NCBI RefSeq assembly: GCF_009827635.1
Contig: NZ_WTYW01000002.1
Coordinates: forward strand, 186,001-250,000
DNA from: Parapontixanthobacter aurantiacus
Lineage (GTDB): Bacteria; Pseudomonadota; Alphaproteobacteria; Sphingomonadales; Sphingomonadaceae
Reading direction: 5' to 3'
Length of the DNA stretch: 64,000 nt
Within the stretch, counting starts at the first letter, position 1; each line of letters opens with the position of its first letter. The translations under genes and the position numbers were made by a program. Shown here one piece after another: positions 17,821 to 26,796 of this stretch. The notes below the pieces were generated by a model. It saw nothing but the letters and a program-made list of their open reading frames with translations. It ran no database searches and was not told the DNA's origin.

Positions 17821-17874
17821 GACTATCTCCTGGTACTGCTTCTCCGACTGACAAATGACCTCGTAACCAGTTGT

Positions 17875-17889
17875 GTTCCAGAACTGTTC
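17875..17889. promoter_or_regulatory. GTTC-N7-GTTC element upstream of the rhodopsin
   Basis: GTTC at 17875-17878 and 17886-17889 separated by seven bases, the layout of alphaproteobacterial LexA boxes. It overlaps a palindrome, AGAACTGTTCT. It lies about 55 bp upstream of the rhodopsin start. One or two matches to an eight-base pattern are expected by chance in 64 kb, so this is only a candidate. Confidence 0.2.
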
Positions 17890-17932
17890 TAAGGGAGCAG
17901 GAGAGCCGATGCCGCCTGCTCGTGACTGATCG

Positions 17933-18697
17933 CTAATCGGCGTAGATCATCTTGCGGGTCATTCCGCCATCGACGACGATCTGTTGTCCGGTCACGAAGC
18001 CGGCGCCCGGAGAGACCAGCCACGCGATCGTCTCCGCGATATCCTCGACCGTCCCGACCCTGCCGGCCGGATGCTGCGCCTTGTCGACTTCGCGCTGCTC
18101 TGGCTCCTCGCGCTCCGCCGCCTTTTGCCACGGCCCGGTTTCGATCCAGCCGGGAAGGACGGCATTGACCCTGATGGCAGGACCGAGCGAAATCGCCATG
18201 GCGTGGGTAAGGGCGCTTACGCCGCCTTTCGACGCGGCATAGGCGAAGGTATTGGCTTCCGACTGAAGTGCGCGGGTGGACGACATGTTCACGATACTTG
18301 CCCCGTCTGCACGGCGCAGCAGGGGAATGGCGGCCCGGCTGCACAGGAAGGTGGCAGTCAGGCTGGCATCGAGCCAAGCATTCCAGTCATCGAGCGACAG
18401 ATCTTCCAGCGGCCCGCAATACGGGTCTGCAATGGCGGCGTTGTTGACGAGCACATCGAGCGGCGCTTCGCCCAACTCTTCCGTCATCGCGTCGAACGCT
18501 TCGCCGACGACCCGTTCCTCTCCGACGTCGCACACATGGGTCGACAGGCGTTCGCTCGAAAAAAGTTCGGAAAGCTCGGCGAGCGCTTCCTCGTCCTTGT
18601 CGAGCGCGAAAACGCGCCAGCCCTTCCCGTGAAAGTGAAGCGCGGTGCCTCGTCCGATGCCGGACCCCGCGCCGGTAATGCAGATTGTCTTGTTCAT
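17933..18697 (-). CDS. SDR family NAD(P)-dependent oxidoreductase
   Basis: 254-aa classical short-chain dehydrogenase: cofactor motif TGAGSGIG near residue 8, NNAA motif, catalytic Ser in VNMSST and YAASK with the active-site Tyr and Lys, and a C-terminal GQQIVVDGGMT. The ATG at 18697 places the Rossmann motif at the expected distance; the frame is open to 18787 but that extension is unconserved. It follows the second SDR gene by 43 bases and precedes the rhodopsin gene on the same strand. Substrate not predictable. Confidence 0.88.
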   Translation of the reverse strand: MNKTICITGAGSGIGRGTALHFHGKGWRVFALDKDEEALAELSELFSSERLSTHVCDVGEERVVGEAFDAMTEELGEAPLDVLVNNAAIADPYCGPLEDLSLDDWNAWLDASLTATFLCSRAAIPLLRRADGASIVNMSSTRALQSEANTFAYAASKGGVSALTHAMAISLGPAIRVNAVLPGWIETGPWQKAAEREEPEQREVDKAQHPAGRVGTVEDIAETIAWLVSPGAGFVTGQQIVVDGGMTRKMIYAD

Positions 18698-18740
18698 GCG
18701 AAAGCGAACGCCGCAAGGCGTTCCTTGTGCCGTCGCGCGT

Positions 18741-19421
18741 TCAGTAGGCGAGTTCCTTTCCGCTGTAATCGACGTAGCGGAAGCCACCGCCGCCTGCCGC
18801 CTCGATGACGTCGGCGAGACCGCACACGCTTTCGTCGACGCTCAATGGCGCGGACGAGCCGCCCATGTCCGTCTGTACCCAACCCGGATGCAGCGCGAGA
18901 ACCTCGATCTTGCGTGGCCCTGCCTGCTGTTCGGCGATGCCTTTCGCCAGCATGTTCAGGGCGGTCTTGCTCGTCCGGTAAAGTTCGAAGCCGCCCGAGC
19001 TGTCGGAGATCGAGCCCATGAGGGACGACATCACGCATAGCGTTCCGCCATCCTTCAATCGCGGCAGGAGCGCCTTCGACGCCGCGGCAGGGCCGAAGGC
19101 ATTGGTCATCATGACGTCGGCCACTTCCTCGCGCGTCGCTTCCTCGCTGCGCTGGTGCTGAGCACCGCTGATGCCGGCATTGATCACGATCACATCGAGC
19201 GAGGCATCTTCGAAGCCGAGATCGGCATAGCTGTTCGCCTCCGTCACGTCGGCGGTCACGATCCGCAGGCGTCCTTCGCTCTCATCAGCAAGATCGTGCA
19301 GGTCCTCGCTTCGGCTGCGCTCGCTCGCCACGACAGACCAGCCACGGGACAGGAATTCGCGGGCGAGGCCAAGACCGATGCCGCGCGAAGCACCGAGGAT
19401 GAAGATGGATTTGTCGGGCAT
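18741..19421 (-). CDS. SDR family oxidoreductase (C-factor/CsgA-like)
   Basis: 226 aa with the SDR cofactor motif LGASRGIG at the N-terminus, INAG replacing NNAG, the catalytic Ser in VMSSLMGS and YRTSK as the YxxxK motif. The overall pattern resembles CsgA-type SDRs. ATG at 19421 is preceded by GGAGG at five bases; the much longer open frame upstream is an artefact. First gene of a run of two SDR genes followed by the rhodopsin. Confidence 0.88.
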   Translation of the reverse strand: MPDKSIFILGASRGIGLGLAREFLSRGWSVVASERSRSEDLHDLADESEGRLRIVTADVTEANSYADLGFEDASLDVIVINAGISGAQHQRSEEATREEVADVMMTNAFGPAAASKALLPRLKDGGTLCVMSSLMGSISDSSGGFELYRTSKTALNMLAKGIAEQQAGPRKIEVLALHPGWVQTDMGGSSAPLSVDESVCGLADVIEAAGGGGFRYVDYSGKELAY

Positions 19422-19531
19422 GAGACCTCCAAGCAATGAATGAACGTATTGCCTGATAAGCGCATTTGCGTGCCCGCCGTTCCGCCCTTTTCCGCAGGAC
19501 GCGGGATATGGATAACGGATTACGGTCTGCC

Positions 19532-20296
19532 TCAGGCGATGGCGGTCCAGATACCGTAAAGGCTTGTCGCCACGAGCACGATGCCGACAAGGATGAGGAC
19601 GAGTTTCGGCTTGAGATAACGCGCCGCTACCGCGCCGAACGGGGCGGCGGCGACACCCCCGATGATGAGGCCGAGCGTCGCACCGACGAAATCGGCAAGG
19701 CCGAGATGATAGATGAAGGCAGCCGAGATTGAGAGGGTGAGGAAGAACTCGACCGAATTTACGGTGCCGATGACCTTGCGTGGCTCGCCGCCCTGAACGA
19801 GCAGGTTCGACGTCACCACCGGGCCCCAGCCGCCACCACCCGCCGCGTCGAGAAAACCCCCGACAAGGCCGAGCGGGGCCACGTATTTTGCTTCCCGCAA
19901 CTTGGGGGGATAAAGCAGTCCGCGTACGAGCAGATAGATGCCGATACCGGCCAGATAAGCGAGCACGAATGGCTTGACGACGGACGCGTCGATCGAGGTC
20001 AGGAGATAGGCTCCCGCCAGTCCGCCGACGATGCCGGGAATCAGAAGGCGAAGAAAGAGCCGCCCGTCGATGTTGCGATGGAAGAGGTGACTGATGGCGG
20101 AGGCTGCCGTGGTGAAGCACTCCACGATGTGCACCCGCTGAGAGGCTTGCGCGGGAGGTACTCCGAGAACGCCGATGAGCAAGGTGTTGGTTATGACGCC
20201 GAACGCCATGCCCAGTGCACCGTCGACAAGCTGTGCTGCGAAACCGACGGCGATGAACGGCAGTATGGCGTGAAGATCGATGCCAAACAGTTCCAT
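19532..20296 (-). CDS. TSUP family (TauE/SafE) membrane permease
   Basis: 254 aa, about eight hydrophobic helices. It has the duplicated TSUP motifs: LVDGALGMAFGVITN in the first half and GFLDAAGGGGWGPVVTSNLL in the second. TSUP proteins export or import sulfite, sulfonates or other organic anions; the substrate is unknown here. It lies 110 bp upstream of the SDR pair on the same strand. Confidence 0.88.
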   Translation of the reverse strand: MELFGIDLHAILPFIAVGFAAQLVDGALGMAFGVITNTLLIGVLGVPPAQASQRVHIVECFTTAASAISHLFHRNIDGRLFLRLLIPGIVGGLAGAYLLTSIDASVVKPFVLAYLAGIGIYLLVRGLLYPPKLREAKYVAPLGLVGGFLDAAGGGGWGPVVTSNLLVQGGEPRKVIGTVNSVEFFLTLSISAAFIYHLGLADFVGATLGLIIGGVAAAPFGAVAARYLKPKLVLILVGIVLVATSLYGIWTAIA

Positions 20297-20426
20297 CGCG
20301 TCACCGCCCGGTCGTTGTCGTAGACTGCCGAATACGACCGGCGCTCAGTTTCCCCTAGCGAGATTAACTTTCGCTTCGCGATAGTTGCGCTGTCAGGCCG
20401 CTCGAGGATATTTCCGATCGACGAAG

Positions 20427-21125
20427 CTATTTCCGCCGATAGCGGAAGTACCACACTTCGTGGTCCTGGGCGCGGGCCTTTGCTTCGTACCGGGTTTCGG
20501 GCCAGCCGCCCAGCCTCGTTTCGAAACTGCTGCGGTCCTCCACCAGCCACTCAAACGCATCAGTAAATCGCCGCATCACCATCAGCGCATGGCTCAGATA
20601 GACCGGGTGATCGGTGCCAAAGCGAAACTCACCGCCGGGTTTGAGTTTGTCGGCAATCATCCTTACCGGACCGTCGTTCATCATCCGACGCTTGGCATGC
20701 CGCGCCTTGGGCCAGGGATCGGGATGAAGCAGATAGACAAAGCTCAACGCTCCATCCGGAACCCGCGCCAGTACGTCGAGCGCATCGCCATGCTGGATGC
20801 GCACATTTGCAAGATGCCCGTCCTCGACATGACCGAGCGCCGCCGCGACGCCATTGAGATAGGGTTCTGCCCCGATGAAACCGTGATCGGGCAGCATGTC
20901 AGCGCGGATCGTCATGTGCTCGCCGCTGCCGAAGCCGATCTCGAAATGGAGGGGGCGGCCATCACCGAACAGTCGCTCGGACGTAATTTCGCCCTCATCG
21001 GGAACGGCAATTTGCGGAAGGAGGCGTTCGACCAGTTTTTGCTGCTGAGGCCGAAGGGGTTTCCCTTGGCTGCGGCCATAAAGGCGGTTCAGCGTCGTCG
21101 GGTCGCCTTCTTTGTGTGCGGTCAT
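20427..21125 (-). CDS. trmB: tRNA (guanine-N7-)-methyltransferase
   Basis: SAM-dependent enzyme that makes m7G46 in tRNA. About 232 aa with the family motifs FEIGFGSGEH (SAM-binding), GAEPYLNGV, LLHPDPWPKARHAKRR and a C-terminal TRYEAKARA. ATG at 21125 chosen over GTG at 21152; neither has a convincing Shine-Dalgarno. It is separated from ctrA by a 375-bp gap with the ctrA terminator. Confidence 0.93.
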   Translation of the reverse strand: MTAHKEGDPTTLNRLYGRSQGKPLRPQQQKLVERLLPQIAVPDEGEITSERLFGDGRPLHFEIGFGSGEHMTIRADMLPDHGFIGAEPYLNGVAAALGHVEDGHLANVRIQHGDALDVLARVPDGALSFVYLLHPDPWPKARHAKRRMMNDGPVRMIADKLKPGGEFRFGTDHPVYLSHALMVMRRFTDAFEWLVEDRSSFETRLGGWPETRYEAKARAQDHEVWYFRYRRK

Positions 21126-21500
21126 GGCGAGCGGCGCTAGTTGCGGCGGCACACTTTGTCCAGCCGGTTGCCGAGAGGATCGCCGCGCTTTACCGCGAAA
21201 AAGGACTATCGTTTGTTAGTGCAGCGGAACGGCTTGCGCGGCCGCAAGTATGGTTAATGCAAGCCCCGCCGGAAACACCGGCAGTGTCCTCGAAAGCAGA
21301 GCCGGCGGATTGCAGATAAAGAAAAGACCATATTGGTGGTGATGGTGCGAACCGCCATCGCTGCTCGGCCCGTCATCCCTTTCCCCCCTCGCAGGGAGGC
21401 GGGCCACCTTTTCTGAATGTCACAAGATAAAGCGCCCGTCGCCTGTGAGGCAGCGGGCGCTTTCTCGTAATGTTCGCTTGAAGTTCGAGGGTATGCGCCG
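21126..21500. other. 375-bp gap between ctrA and trmB
   Basis: Contains the ctrA terminator (21429-21463). The rest, 21126-21428, has only short unconvincing frames on both strands, for example a minus-strand frame of about 40 codons starting near 21380 behind [10 protein letters not shown] recognise no RNA gene or protein in it. Confidence 0.5.
21429..21463 (-). terminator. Intrinsic terminator downstream of ctrA
   Basis: Perfect ten-base arms AAAGCGCCCG and CGGGCGCTTT with a 15-base interior that can pair partly. It starts 38 bases after the ctrA stop. T-rich bases follow the stem on the minus strand. It is nearly symmetrical and could also act on the plus strand. Confidence 0.75.
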
Positions 21501-22196
21501 TCAGGCGGCCTCGGCTTCCTCGTTCGTGTCGCGCAAGACGTATCCGCGGCCCCAGACAGTTTCGATGTAATTCTCTCCGTCGCAAGCATGGGACAGCTTC
21601 TTGCGCAGCTTGCAGATGAAGACGTCGATGATCTTGAGTTCCGGCTCGTCCATGCCGCCATATAGGTGGTTGAGGAACATTTCCTTGGTCAGTGTCGTGC
21701 CCTTGCGCAGGCTGAGAAGCTCGAGCATCGCGTATTCCTTGCCGGTCAGGTGTACACGTGCACCGTCGACCTCGACCGTCTTGGCATCGAGATTGACCGA
21801 CAGTTTGCCCGTGCGGATGACCGACTGGCTATGACCTTTGGAGCGGCGCACCACGGCATGGATGCGGGCAACGAGTTCCTCCCGGTGGAAGGGCTTGGTC
21901 ACGTAATCGTCCGCGCCGAAACCGAAGCTGCGGATCTTGCTGTCCATTTCGGCGATGCCGGAAAGGATCAGGACCGGCGTCTGCACCTTGGCGACGCGCA
22001 GTTTCTTCAGCACGTCGTAGCCGTGCATGTCCGGCAGGTTGAGATCCAGCAGGATGATATCGTAATCGTACAGCTTGCCGAGGTCCAAACCCTCTTCGCC
22101 GAGATCGGTCGTATAGACGTTGAACCCTTCGGTCGTCAGCATCAGCTCGATGGCTCTGGCGGTCGTCGGTTCGTCTTCGATCAGCAATACACGCAT
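21501..22196 (-). CDS. ctrA: Cell-cycle response regulator CtrA
   Basis: Master cell-cycle transcription factor of alphaproteobacteria, 231 aa. Receiver domain with acidic pair ED at 8-9, phospho-acceptor Asp51 in [13 protein letters not shown] and Lys in YVTKPFH; OmpR-type winged helix at about 125-220 ([28 protein letters not shown]). It ends in EEAEAA, an Ala-Ala terminus resembling the ClpXP-recognised end of Caulobacter CtrA. Identity is clear from near-invariant stretches. The 191-bp region to rpoN holds TTAAC half-sites that may serve autoregulation. Confidence 0.96.
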   Translation of the reverse strand: MRVLLIEDEPTTARAIELMLTTEGFNVYTTDLGEEGLDLGKLYDYDIILLDLNLPDMHGYDVLKKLRVAKVQTPVLILSGIAEMDSKIRSFGFGADDYVTKPFHREELVARIHAVVRRSKGHSQSVIRTGKLSVNLDAKTVEVDGARVHLTGKEYAMLELLSLRKGTTLTKEMFLNHLYGGMDEPELKIIDVFICKLRKKLSHACDGENYIETVWGRGYVLRDTNEEAEAA

Positions 22197-22271
22197 GGGT
22201 CAGTTTCCCCCTTGGCCCCTGGTCGTCCGCAACCTTGCCCGTAACTTTCGCGCAAGAGAAGTTGCGATGAA

Positions 22272-22327
22272 TTAACCACACAACATCTGAACAGAAAAGG
22301 TTAATTTTGTGTGTAGGCCGAGTTAAC
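22272..22327. promoter_or_regulatory. Cluster of TTAA(C) half-sites upstream of ctrA
   Basis: TTAACC at 22272-22277, GGTTAA at 22299-22304 and GTTAAC at 22322-22327 lie in the otherwise AT-rich leader of ctrA. CtrA binds TTAA-N7-TTAA or TTAACCAT-type half-sites in Caulobacter. None of the pairs here has exact N7 spacing, so this is a candidate only. Confidence 0.35.
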
Positions 22328-22387
22328 TTTTTTGCCGGACCGCGGATTTGCGTGGATCTCGGACAAGGAAAATCGTGAAGCTGGCAT

Positions 22388-23860
22388 TTACATCGCCGCA
22401 AGTTTCTTCTGCCGGCGGCGCTGCACGCTCGATCCGATACCCAACGCCTCGCGATATTTGGCGACCGTGCGGCGTGCGATGTCGATGCCTTCTCCGGTCA
22501 GCAGTTCCACGAGTTTGTCGTCGGACAGGATCTTCTTCGGGTCCTCGCCTGCTATCATGGTCTTGATCCGCGCCTTGACCGCTTCGGACGAAGCATTGCC
22601 GTCGATGGCAGCGGATGCGACCCCGCTGGAAAAGAAGTATTTCAGTTCGAACGTGCCGCGTGGACATTGCAGGTACTTGTTGGTCGTCACCCTGCTGACC
22701 GTGCTTTCGTGCATGTCGATGTCGTCCGCGATTTCGCGCAAGGTCAGCGCCTTCATGGCTGCGACGCCTTCGCGGAAGAAGCCCTTCTGATGTTCGACGA
22801 TCGCGCTCGCCGCCTTTAGGATGGTCTTTTGTCTTTGGTCGAGCGCCTTGATGAGCCAGCTCGCCTCGCTCAGTTGCTCATCGAGCCAGCCGCGCGACGC
22901 CTTGTCGCTGCAGCCATCCTTCAGTTCGACGAAATAGGAGCGGTTGACGACCAGCCGCGGCAGGCTCGCTTCGTTCAAGGCGAGCTTCCATCCACCATCG
23001 GTCGCGCGCGTCATGAGGATGTCGGGAACGACCGCGCTGTCGCTTCCCCCGCCATAGGCGCAGCCGGGCTTCGGATCGTAGGATCGCAACTCAGCGAGCA
23101 TCTCGGCGAAATCCTCGTCATCCACGTCGCACATCCTGCGCAGACGACCGAATTCGCCATTGGCGACAAGATCGAGATTGTCGATCAGTCGCGCCATGCA
23201 GGGGTCGTAGCGGTCCGCTTCGCGTGCCTGCAAAGCGAGGCATTCCGACAGGCTGCGGGCGCCAATACCTGTTGGCTCGAGCGTCTGGACGAGTTCGAGG
23301 GCGCGTTCGACCTCGGCCAGCGGTGCATTCAGTTCCTCGGCCAGCTGCGATAGCGGAGAGAGAAGGTAACCCGCCTCGTCGAGGTCGCCGATTATTCGCG
23401 CTGCGATCAGAGCCTCGCGCGCATCGCGGGCGACTGCGGGCAACTGATCGTTCAGATGTTCCGCAAGCGTGATGTCGGTCCGCGCACGATCGCCCGGATC
23501 GGGCAGGTCGGTGTCCGCATTACCCGACCCGGCTGCTTCGCTCCACTCTCCATCGCCCGTATCCCGGTCCCGGTCGAGAGCCGACGGGTCGAGATCGAGC
23601 GCCGCGTCGCCATCCGATCCGTCATCGGCGGTGTGCTCGGATGGTTCGACGCCCTCGTCCGTCTCCTCGACCGCTCCGGGTTCAGCCGCCTCGCGCTGCG
23701 TTTCCCCGATTTCGAGCAGCGGGTTGGCTTCGAGCGCCTCGCCGATATAGGCTTCCAGTTCGAGGTTCGACAGGCTGAGCAGCTTGATCGCCTGCTGCAA
23801 TTGCGGCGTCATCACCAGCGACTGGGATTGTCGGAGGTCGAGCCTCGGACCGAGCGCCAT
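22388..23860 (-). CDS. rpoN: RNA polymerase sigma-54 factor
   Basis: 490 aa with all three sigma-54 regions: the N-terminal activator-interaction region (LDLRQSQSLVMTPQLQQAIK), an acidic linker at about 55-125, the core-binding region, and a C-terminal DNA-binding part with HESTVSRVTTNKYLQCPRG and the RpoN box ARRTVAKYRE at about 466. It lies 26 bp downstream of lptB on the same strand, the common alphaproteobacterial arrangement. Confidence 0.96.
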   Translation of the reverse strand: MALGPRLDLRQSQSLVMTPQLQQAIKLLSLSNLELEAYIGEALEANPLLEIGETQREAAEPGAVEETDEGVEPSEHTADDGSDGDAALDLDPSALDRDRDTGDGEWSEAAGSGNADTDLPDPGDRARTDITLAEHLNDQLPAVARDAREALIAARIIGDLDEAGYLLSPLSQLAEELNAPLAEVERALELVQTLEPTGIGARSLSECLALQAREADRYDPCMARLIDNLDLVANGEFGRLRRMCDVDDEDFAEMLAELRSYDPKPGCAYGGGSDSAVVPDILMTRATDGGWKLALNEASLPRLVVNRSYFVELKDGCSDKASRGWLDEQLSEASWLIKALDQRQKTILKAASAIVEHQKGFFREGVAAMKALTLREIADDIDMHESTVSRVTTNKYLQCPRGTFELKYFFSSGVASAAIDGNASSEAVKARIKTMIAGEDPKKILSDDKLVELLTGEGIDIARRTVAKYREALGIGSSVQRRRQKKLAAM

Positions 23861-23886
23861 GGGTCAGGCTCCGTTCGCCGCTTCGA

Positions 23887-24678
23887 TCACAGGGTGAAAC
23901 CTTCGCCGAGATAGAGCCGCCGTACATTCTCGTCGGCGACGAGATCCTGCGGGGTTCCGGCAAACAGCACCTGTCCGCCATAAATGATGCAGGCGCGATC
24001 GACGATGTCGAGCGTCTCGCGAACGTTGTGGTCGGTGATCAGAACGCCGATGCCGCGGCCCTTAAGATCCTTCACGAGATCGCGGATATCGCTGATCGAC
24101 AAGGGGTCGATGCCAGCAAAGGGTTCGTCGAGCAACATGATCGAGGGTTTCGCAGCGAGCGCACGCGCGATCTCGCAGCGCCGTCGCTCACCGCCTGAGA
24201 GAGCCATCGCCGGGCTTTCACGCAGCCGCGTCAGGCCGAATTCGTCGAGCAGTCGTTCCAGTTCCTGCGCCCGCGTATCGCTCTCAGGCTCTACCATTTC
24301 GAGCACCGAGTTGATGTTCTGCTCGACCGTCATACCGCGAAAGATGCTCGTTTCCTGCGGCAGGTAGCCAAGGCCCAGTATGGCCCGTCGATACATGGGT
24401 AAATTCGTGACATCCTCCCCGTCCATCAGGATGCGACCAGCATCGGGCCGCACCAGTCCCATGATGGAATAGAAGCAGGTCGTTTTGCCCGCTCCGTTCG
24501 GACCGAGCAGGCCAAGGACTTCGCCCTTTCCGACCGTCAGGGAGATATCGCTGAGGACCGATCGCTTGTCGTAACTCTTGGCGATGGAAATGACTTCGAG
24601 ACCGCCCTGCGGAATGGGCGGCGCGGCGGCGGTGCTATCCAGCGTTTCGGCCGGGTCAAGATCATCGACAAGTGACAT
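23887..24678 (-). CDS. lptB: LPS export ABC transporter ATP-binding protein
   Basis: Cytoplasmic ATPase driving LPS transport through LptFGC. 263 aa with Walker A LLGPNGAGKTT, signature LSGGERRRCEIARAL, Walker B IMLLDEPFAGIDP and switch His in LITDHNVRET, all as in LptB. About 30 extra N-terminal residues precede the ABC core. ATG at 24678 chosen because the ABC core then begins at about residue 30; the open frame to 24708 adds ten residues. Upstream of rpoN in the usual order. Confidence 0.95.
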   Translation of the reverse strand: MSLVDDLDPAETLDSTAAAPPIPQGGLEVISIAKSYDKRSVLSDISLTVGKGEVLGLLGPNGAGKTTCFYSIMGLVRPDAGRILMDGEDVTNLPMYRRAILGLGYLPQETSIFRGMTVEQNINSVLEMVEPESDTRAQELERLLDEFGLTRLRESPAMALSGGERRRCEIARALAAKPSIMLLDEPFAGIDPLSISDIRDLVKDLKGRGIGVLITDHNVRETLDIVDRACIIYGGQVLFAGTPQDLVADENVRRLYLGEGFTL

Positions 24679-24901
24679 GGCGGCGAGGTGTAGCAGCCGC
24701 GAAGGCACTGAAAAAGGGCACAGGTGGCAGAACCGCCGTTAATTTGAGGCGCGGCGCATAAAACAGCCGACGAGATGCGGCCCGCAATGGCTGACTTTTG
24801 TTGCAAGAACCGGAATGAAACGGCAGCTTGGTTACCAAAGTTGCAACTGACGGGAAATTTTGAGATAATCGCAGATGGAGAGAATGTTGAGGACTGACTG
24901 A

Positions 24902-25306
24902 ATGCGCGAGAAGAGAACCGATTCGCATGGCGCGGCGACCGCCGATTTTCGTTCGGACTATAACGCCGACGAGACACTCGATTGGCGGACCAAGATCAGC
25001 GATCATATCGCCTACGCACTCGTCATCTATACCGGTCTCCAGATTTTCGCGACCATCCACGCCATGAACAGTTCTGGAGGAACCGGCGGTTCCATCCTTC
25101 CCTATCTCGCTCTCGTGGTCCTGGTGGGAATCGTCATCCCGTTCTGCCGCAAGTTCGAGAAGCGCTGGACGAGCCTTTCCGAGAACGCGGCACACGACCC
25201 TGCGCTCGCGGGACGTTTCAGACGGGACCGGCTGACCATCTGGCTGCTGGCGATCGGCGTGCCGCTTGCCATGACCGGTATCGTGAAAATTGCCATGACG
25301 TCCTGA
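24902..25306 (+). CDS. Hypothetical three-helix membrane protein
   Basis: 134 aa. A charged N-terminus of about 30 residues precedes three hydrophobic segments (HIAYALVIYTGLQIFATI, ILPYLALVVLVGIVIPF, LTIWLLAIGVPLAMTGIV). I recognise no family. Divergent from lptB. The upstream region holds the palindrome AGTTGCAACT at 24839-24848, a possible operator. It precedes the BON-MscS gene by 49 bases on the same strand. Confidence 0.65.
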   Translation: MREKRTDSHGAATADFRSDYNADETLDWRTKISDHIAYALVIYTGLQIFATIHAMNSSGGTGGSILPYLALVVLVGIVIPFCRKFEKRWTSLSENAAHDPALAGRFRRDRLTIWLLAIGVPLAMTGIVKIAMTS

Positions 25307-25355
25307 CCGCCAACGGCCCGGCGGCACTATCGCGCGATTCGCGCGTAATCGAAAC

Positions 25356-26795
25356 ATGATCTCGTTATTTCTGCGCGCGGCGATGCTGCTTTTGCTCGCG
25401 CTTTCGTTACCCTCGACTGTCAATGCGGCAGCAACGGCGATCCTCGCGCCAGCGGAAGAGCAAGCGGCTCCCGAGGAACAGCCTGCGGCGCCTGCATTGC
25501 CGATCGAAGCGCAGCAGGATGCGGGGGAAGACGAACGGATCGAAAACCGTATCGGGCAGATTTTCCGCCAAATACCCTCATTCGAAAACGTCGGCGTATC
25601 GGTCAGCGAAGGCGTGGTGCAACTGTCCGGGACCGTTCCCAAAGAAGAGGATATCGAGCGCGCCGAGGCGCTCGCCGCGCAGGTCCGCGGGGTGGCAACC
25701 GTAGAGAACTCCATCGAACGCGATGTCTCGCTCGGGTCGGGAATTTCGTTCGTCCAGCAATTGAACGATGCTTTCCGCGATTTCGTGAAGCTGCTTCCCC
25801 TGATCGCCCTTGCCATCGGAGTGGCTGCCGCGATCGGCTTCGTTGGTTATCTCCTCGCAGGCTTGTCCAGCCTGTGGAACAGGATAGCGCCCAACGCCTT
25901 CCTCGCCGAACTCATCGCCAGCGCCATCCGGTTCGCCTTCGTTATCGGCGGCATCGTCGTCGCGCTCGACATGATCGGGGCGGGCGCTTTGCTTGGTGCG
26001 ATTTTGGGCGGGGCAGGCATCATCGGTATTGCATTGGGCTTCGCCTTGCGTGAGACGGTGGAGAATTACATCGCCTCGCTGATGCTATCCCTGCGCCAGC
26101 CGTTCCGTGCAAACGATCACGTGCTGATCGAGGGGTTCGAGGGGCGGATCATTCGCCTGACAAGCCGCGCGACGATCCTGATGACGTTGGACGGCAATCA
26201 CGTCCGCATTCCGAACGGGCAGGTCTTCAAGGCGGTAATCACGAACTTTACCCGCAACCCGGCACGCAGGATCGAGTTCGATCTGGGCGTCGATGCAGAT
26301 GATGACATCACCGCCGCCCGCCGACTTGCCCGCGACACGATTGCCGACCTGCCCTATGTGCTCGATGATCCGCCGCCGGAAGCGCGCATCGTCGAAGTCG
26401 GCGACTCGAACGTGGTCATCCGCGTCCTCGGCTGGATCGACCAGCGCGAGACGGACCTGTTCAAGGCGAAGAGCCGGATGATTCCGGCGGTCAAGACCGT
26501 CCTCGAAGATGCCGGTTTTGGATTGCCCGAGCCGATCTATCGCCTTCGCTTCGACCCGCGCTCCGCCAAGCTTCCGCTCGAGACGTTCGAGGCTGTGTCG
26601 GGCCGAGACAAGGCTGCGGGCAAAGAGATCGGTGGCACAGAAGAGGCCCCGGCCTCACGTCCGCGTCAACCTCGCCCAAGCGAAGAAGACCACGATGTAC
26701 GGCCAGAGAACGAAGTCGCTCGCATGGTGGACGAGGAACGCGCGGCCGCACCGAACGAGAAGGATCTTCTCGATTCGGGACGCCCGATAGAATAG
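25356..26795 (+). CDS. MscS-family mechanosensitive channel with N-terminal BON domain
   Basis: 479 aa: signal-like first helix ending in VNAAA, a periplasmic BON domain at about 60-125 (ENVGVSVSEGVVQLSGTVP), three transmembrane helices, then the MscS pore and beta domain (GGAGIIGIALGFALRETVENYIAS; FEGRIIRLTSRATILMTLDG). The C-terminal 70 residues are charged and disordered. Such channels open on membrane tension; BON domains are thought to bind membranes. Stop lies one base from the ppa stop, convergent. Confidence 0.9.
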   Translation: MISLFLRAAMLLLLALSLPSTVNAAATAILAPAEEQAAPEEQPAAPALPIEAQQDAGEDERIENRIGQIFRQIPSFENVGVSVSEGVVQLSGTVPKEEDIERAEALAAQVRGVATVENSIERDVSLGSGISFVQQLNDAFRDFVKLLPLIALAIGVAAAIGFVGYLLAGLSSLWNRIAPNAFLAELIASAIRFAFVIGGIVVALDMIGAGALLGAILGGAGIIGIALGFALRETVENYIASLMLSLRQPFRANDHVLIEGFEGRIIRLTSRATILMTLDGNHVRIPNGQVFKAVITNFTRNPARRIEFDLGVDADDDITAARRLARDTIADLPYVLDDPPPEARIVEVGDSNVVIRVLGWIDQRETDLFKAKSRMIPAVKTVLEDAGFGLPEPIYRLRFDPRSAKLPLETFEAVSGRDKAAGKEIGGTEEAPASRPRQPRPSEEDHDVRPENEVARMVDEERAAAPNEKDLLDSGRPIE

Positions 26796-26796
26796 C

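Noticed and set aside
21254-21380. Leader-peptide-like frame (RTITTN) between ctrA and trmB
   Set aside because: No amino-acid biosynthesis gene follows, no attenuator structure is evident and the frame overlaps no conserved sequence.
24662-25816. 384-codon minus-strand frame upstream of lptB
   Set aside because: Overlaps two better plus-strand genes and the promoter gap; Ser/Arg-rich with no domain.
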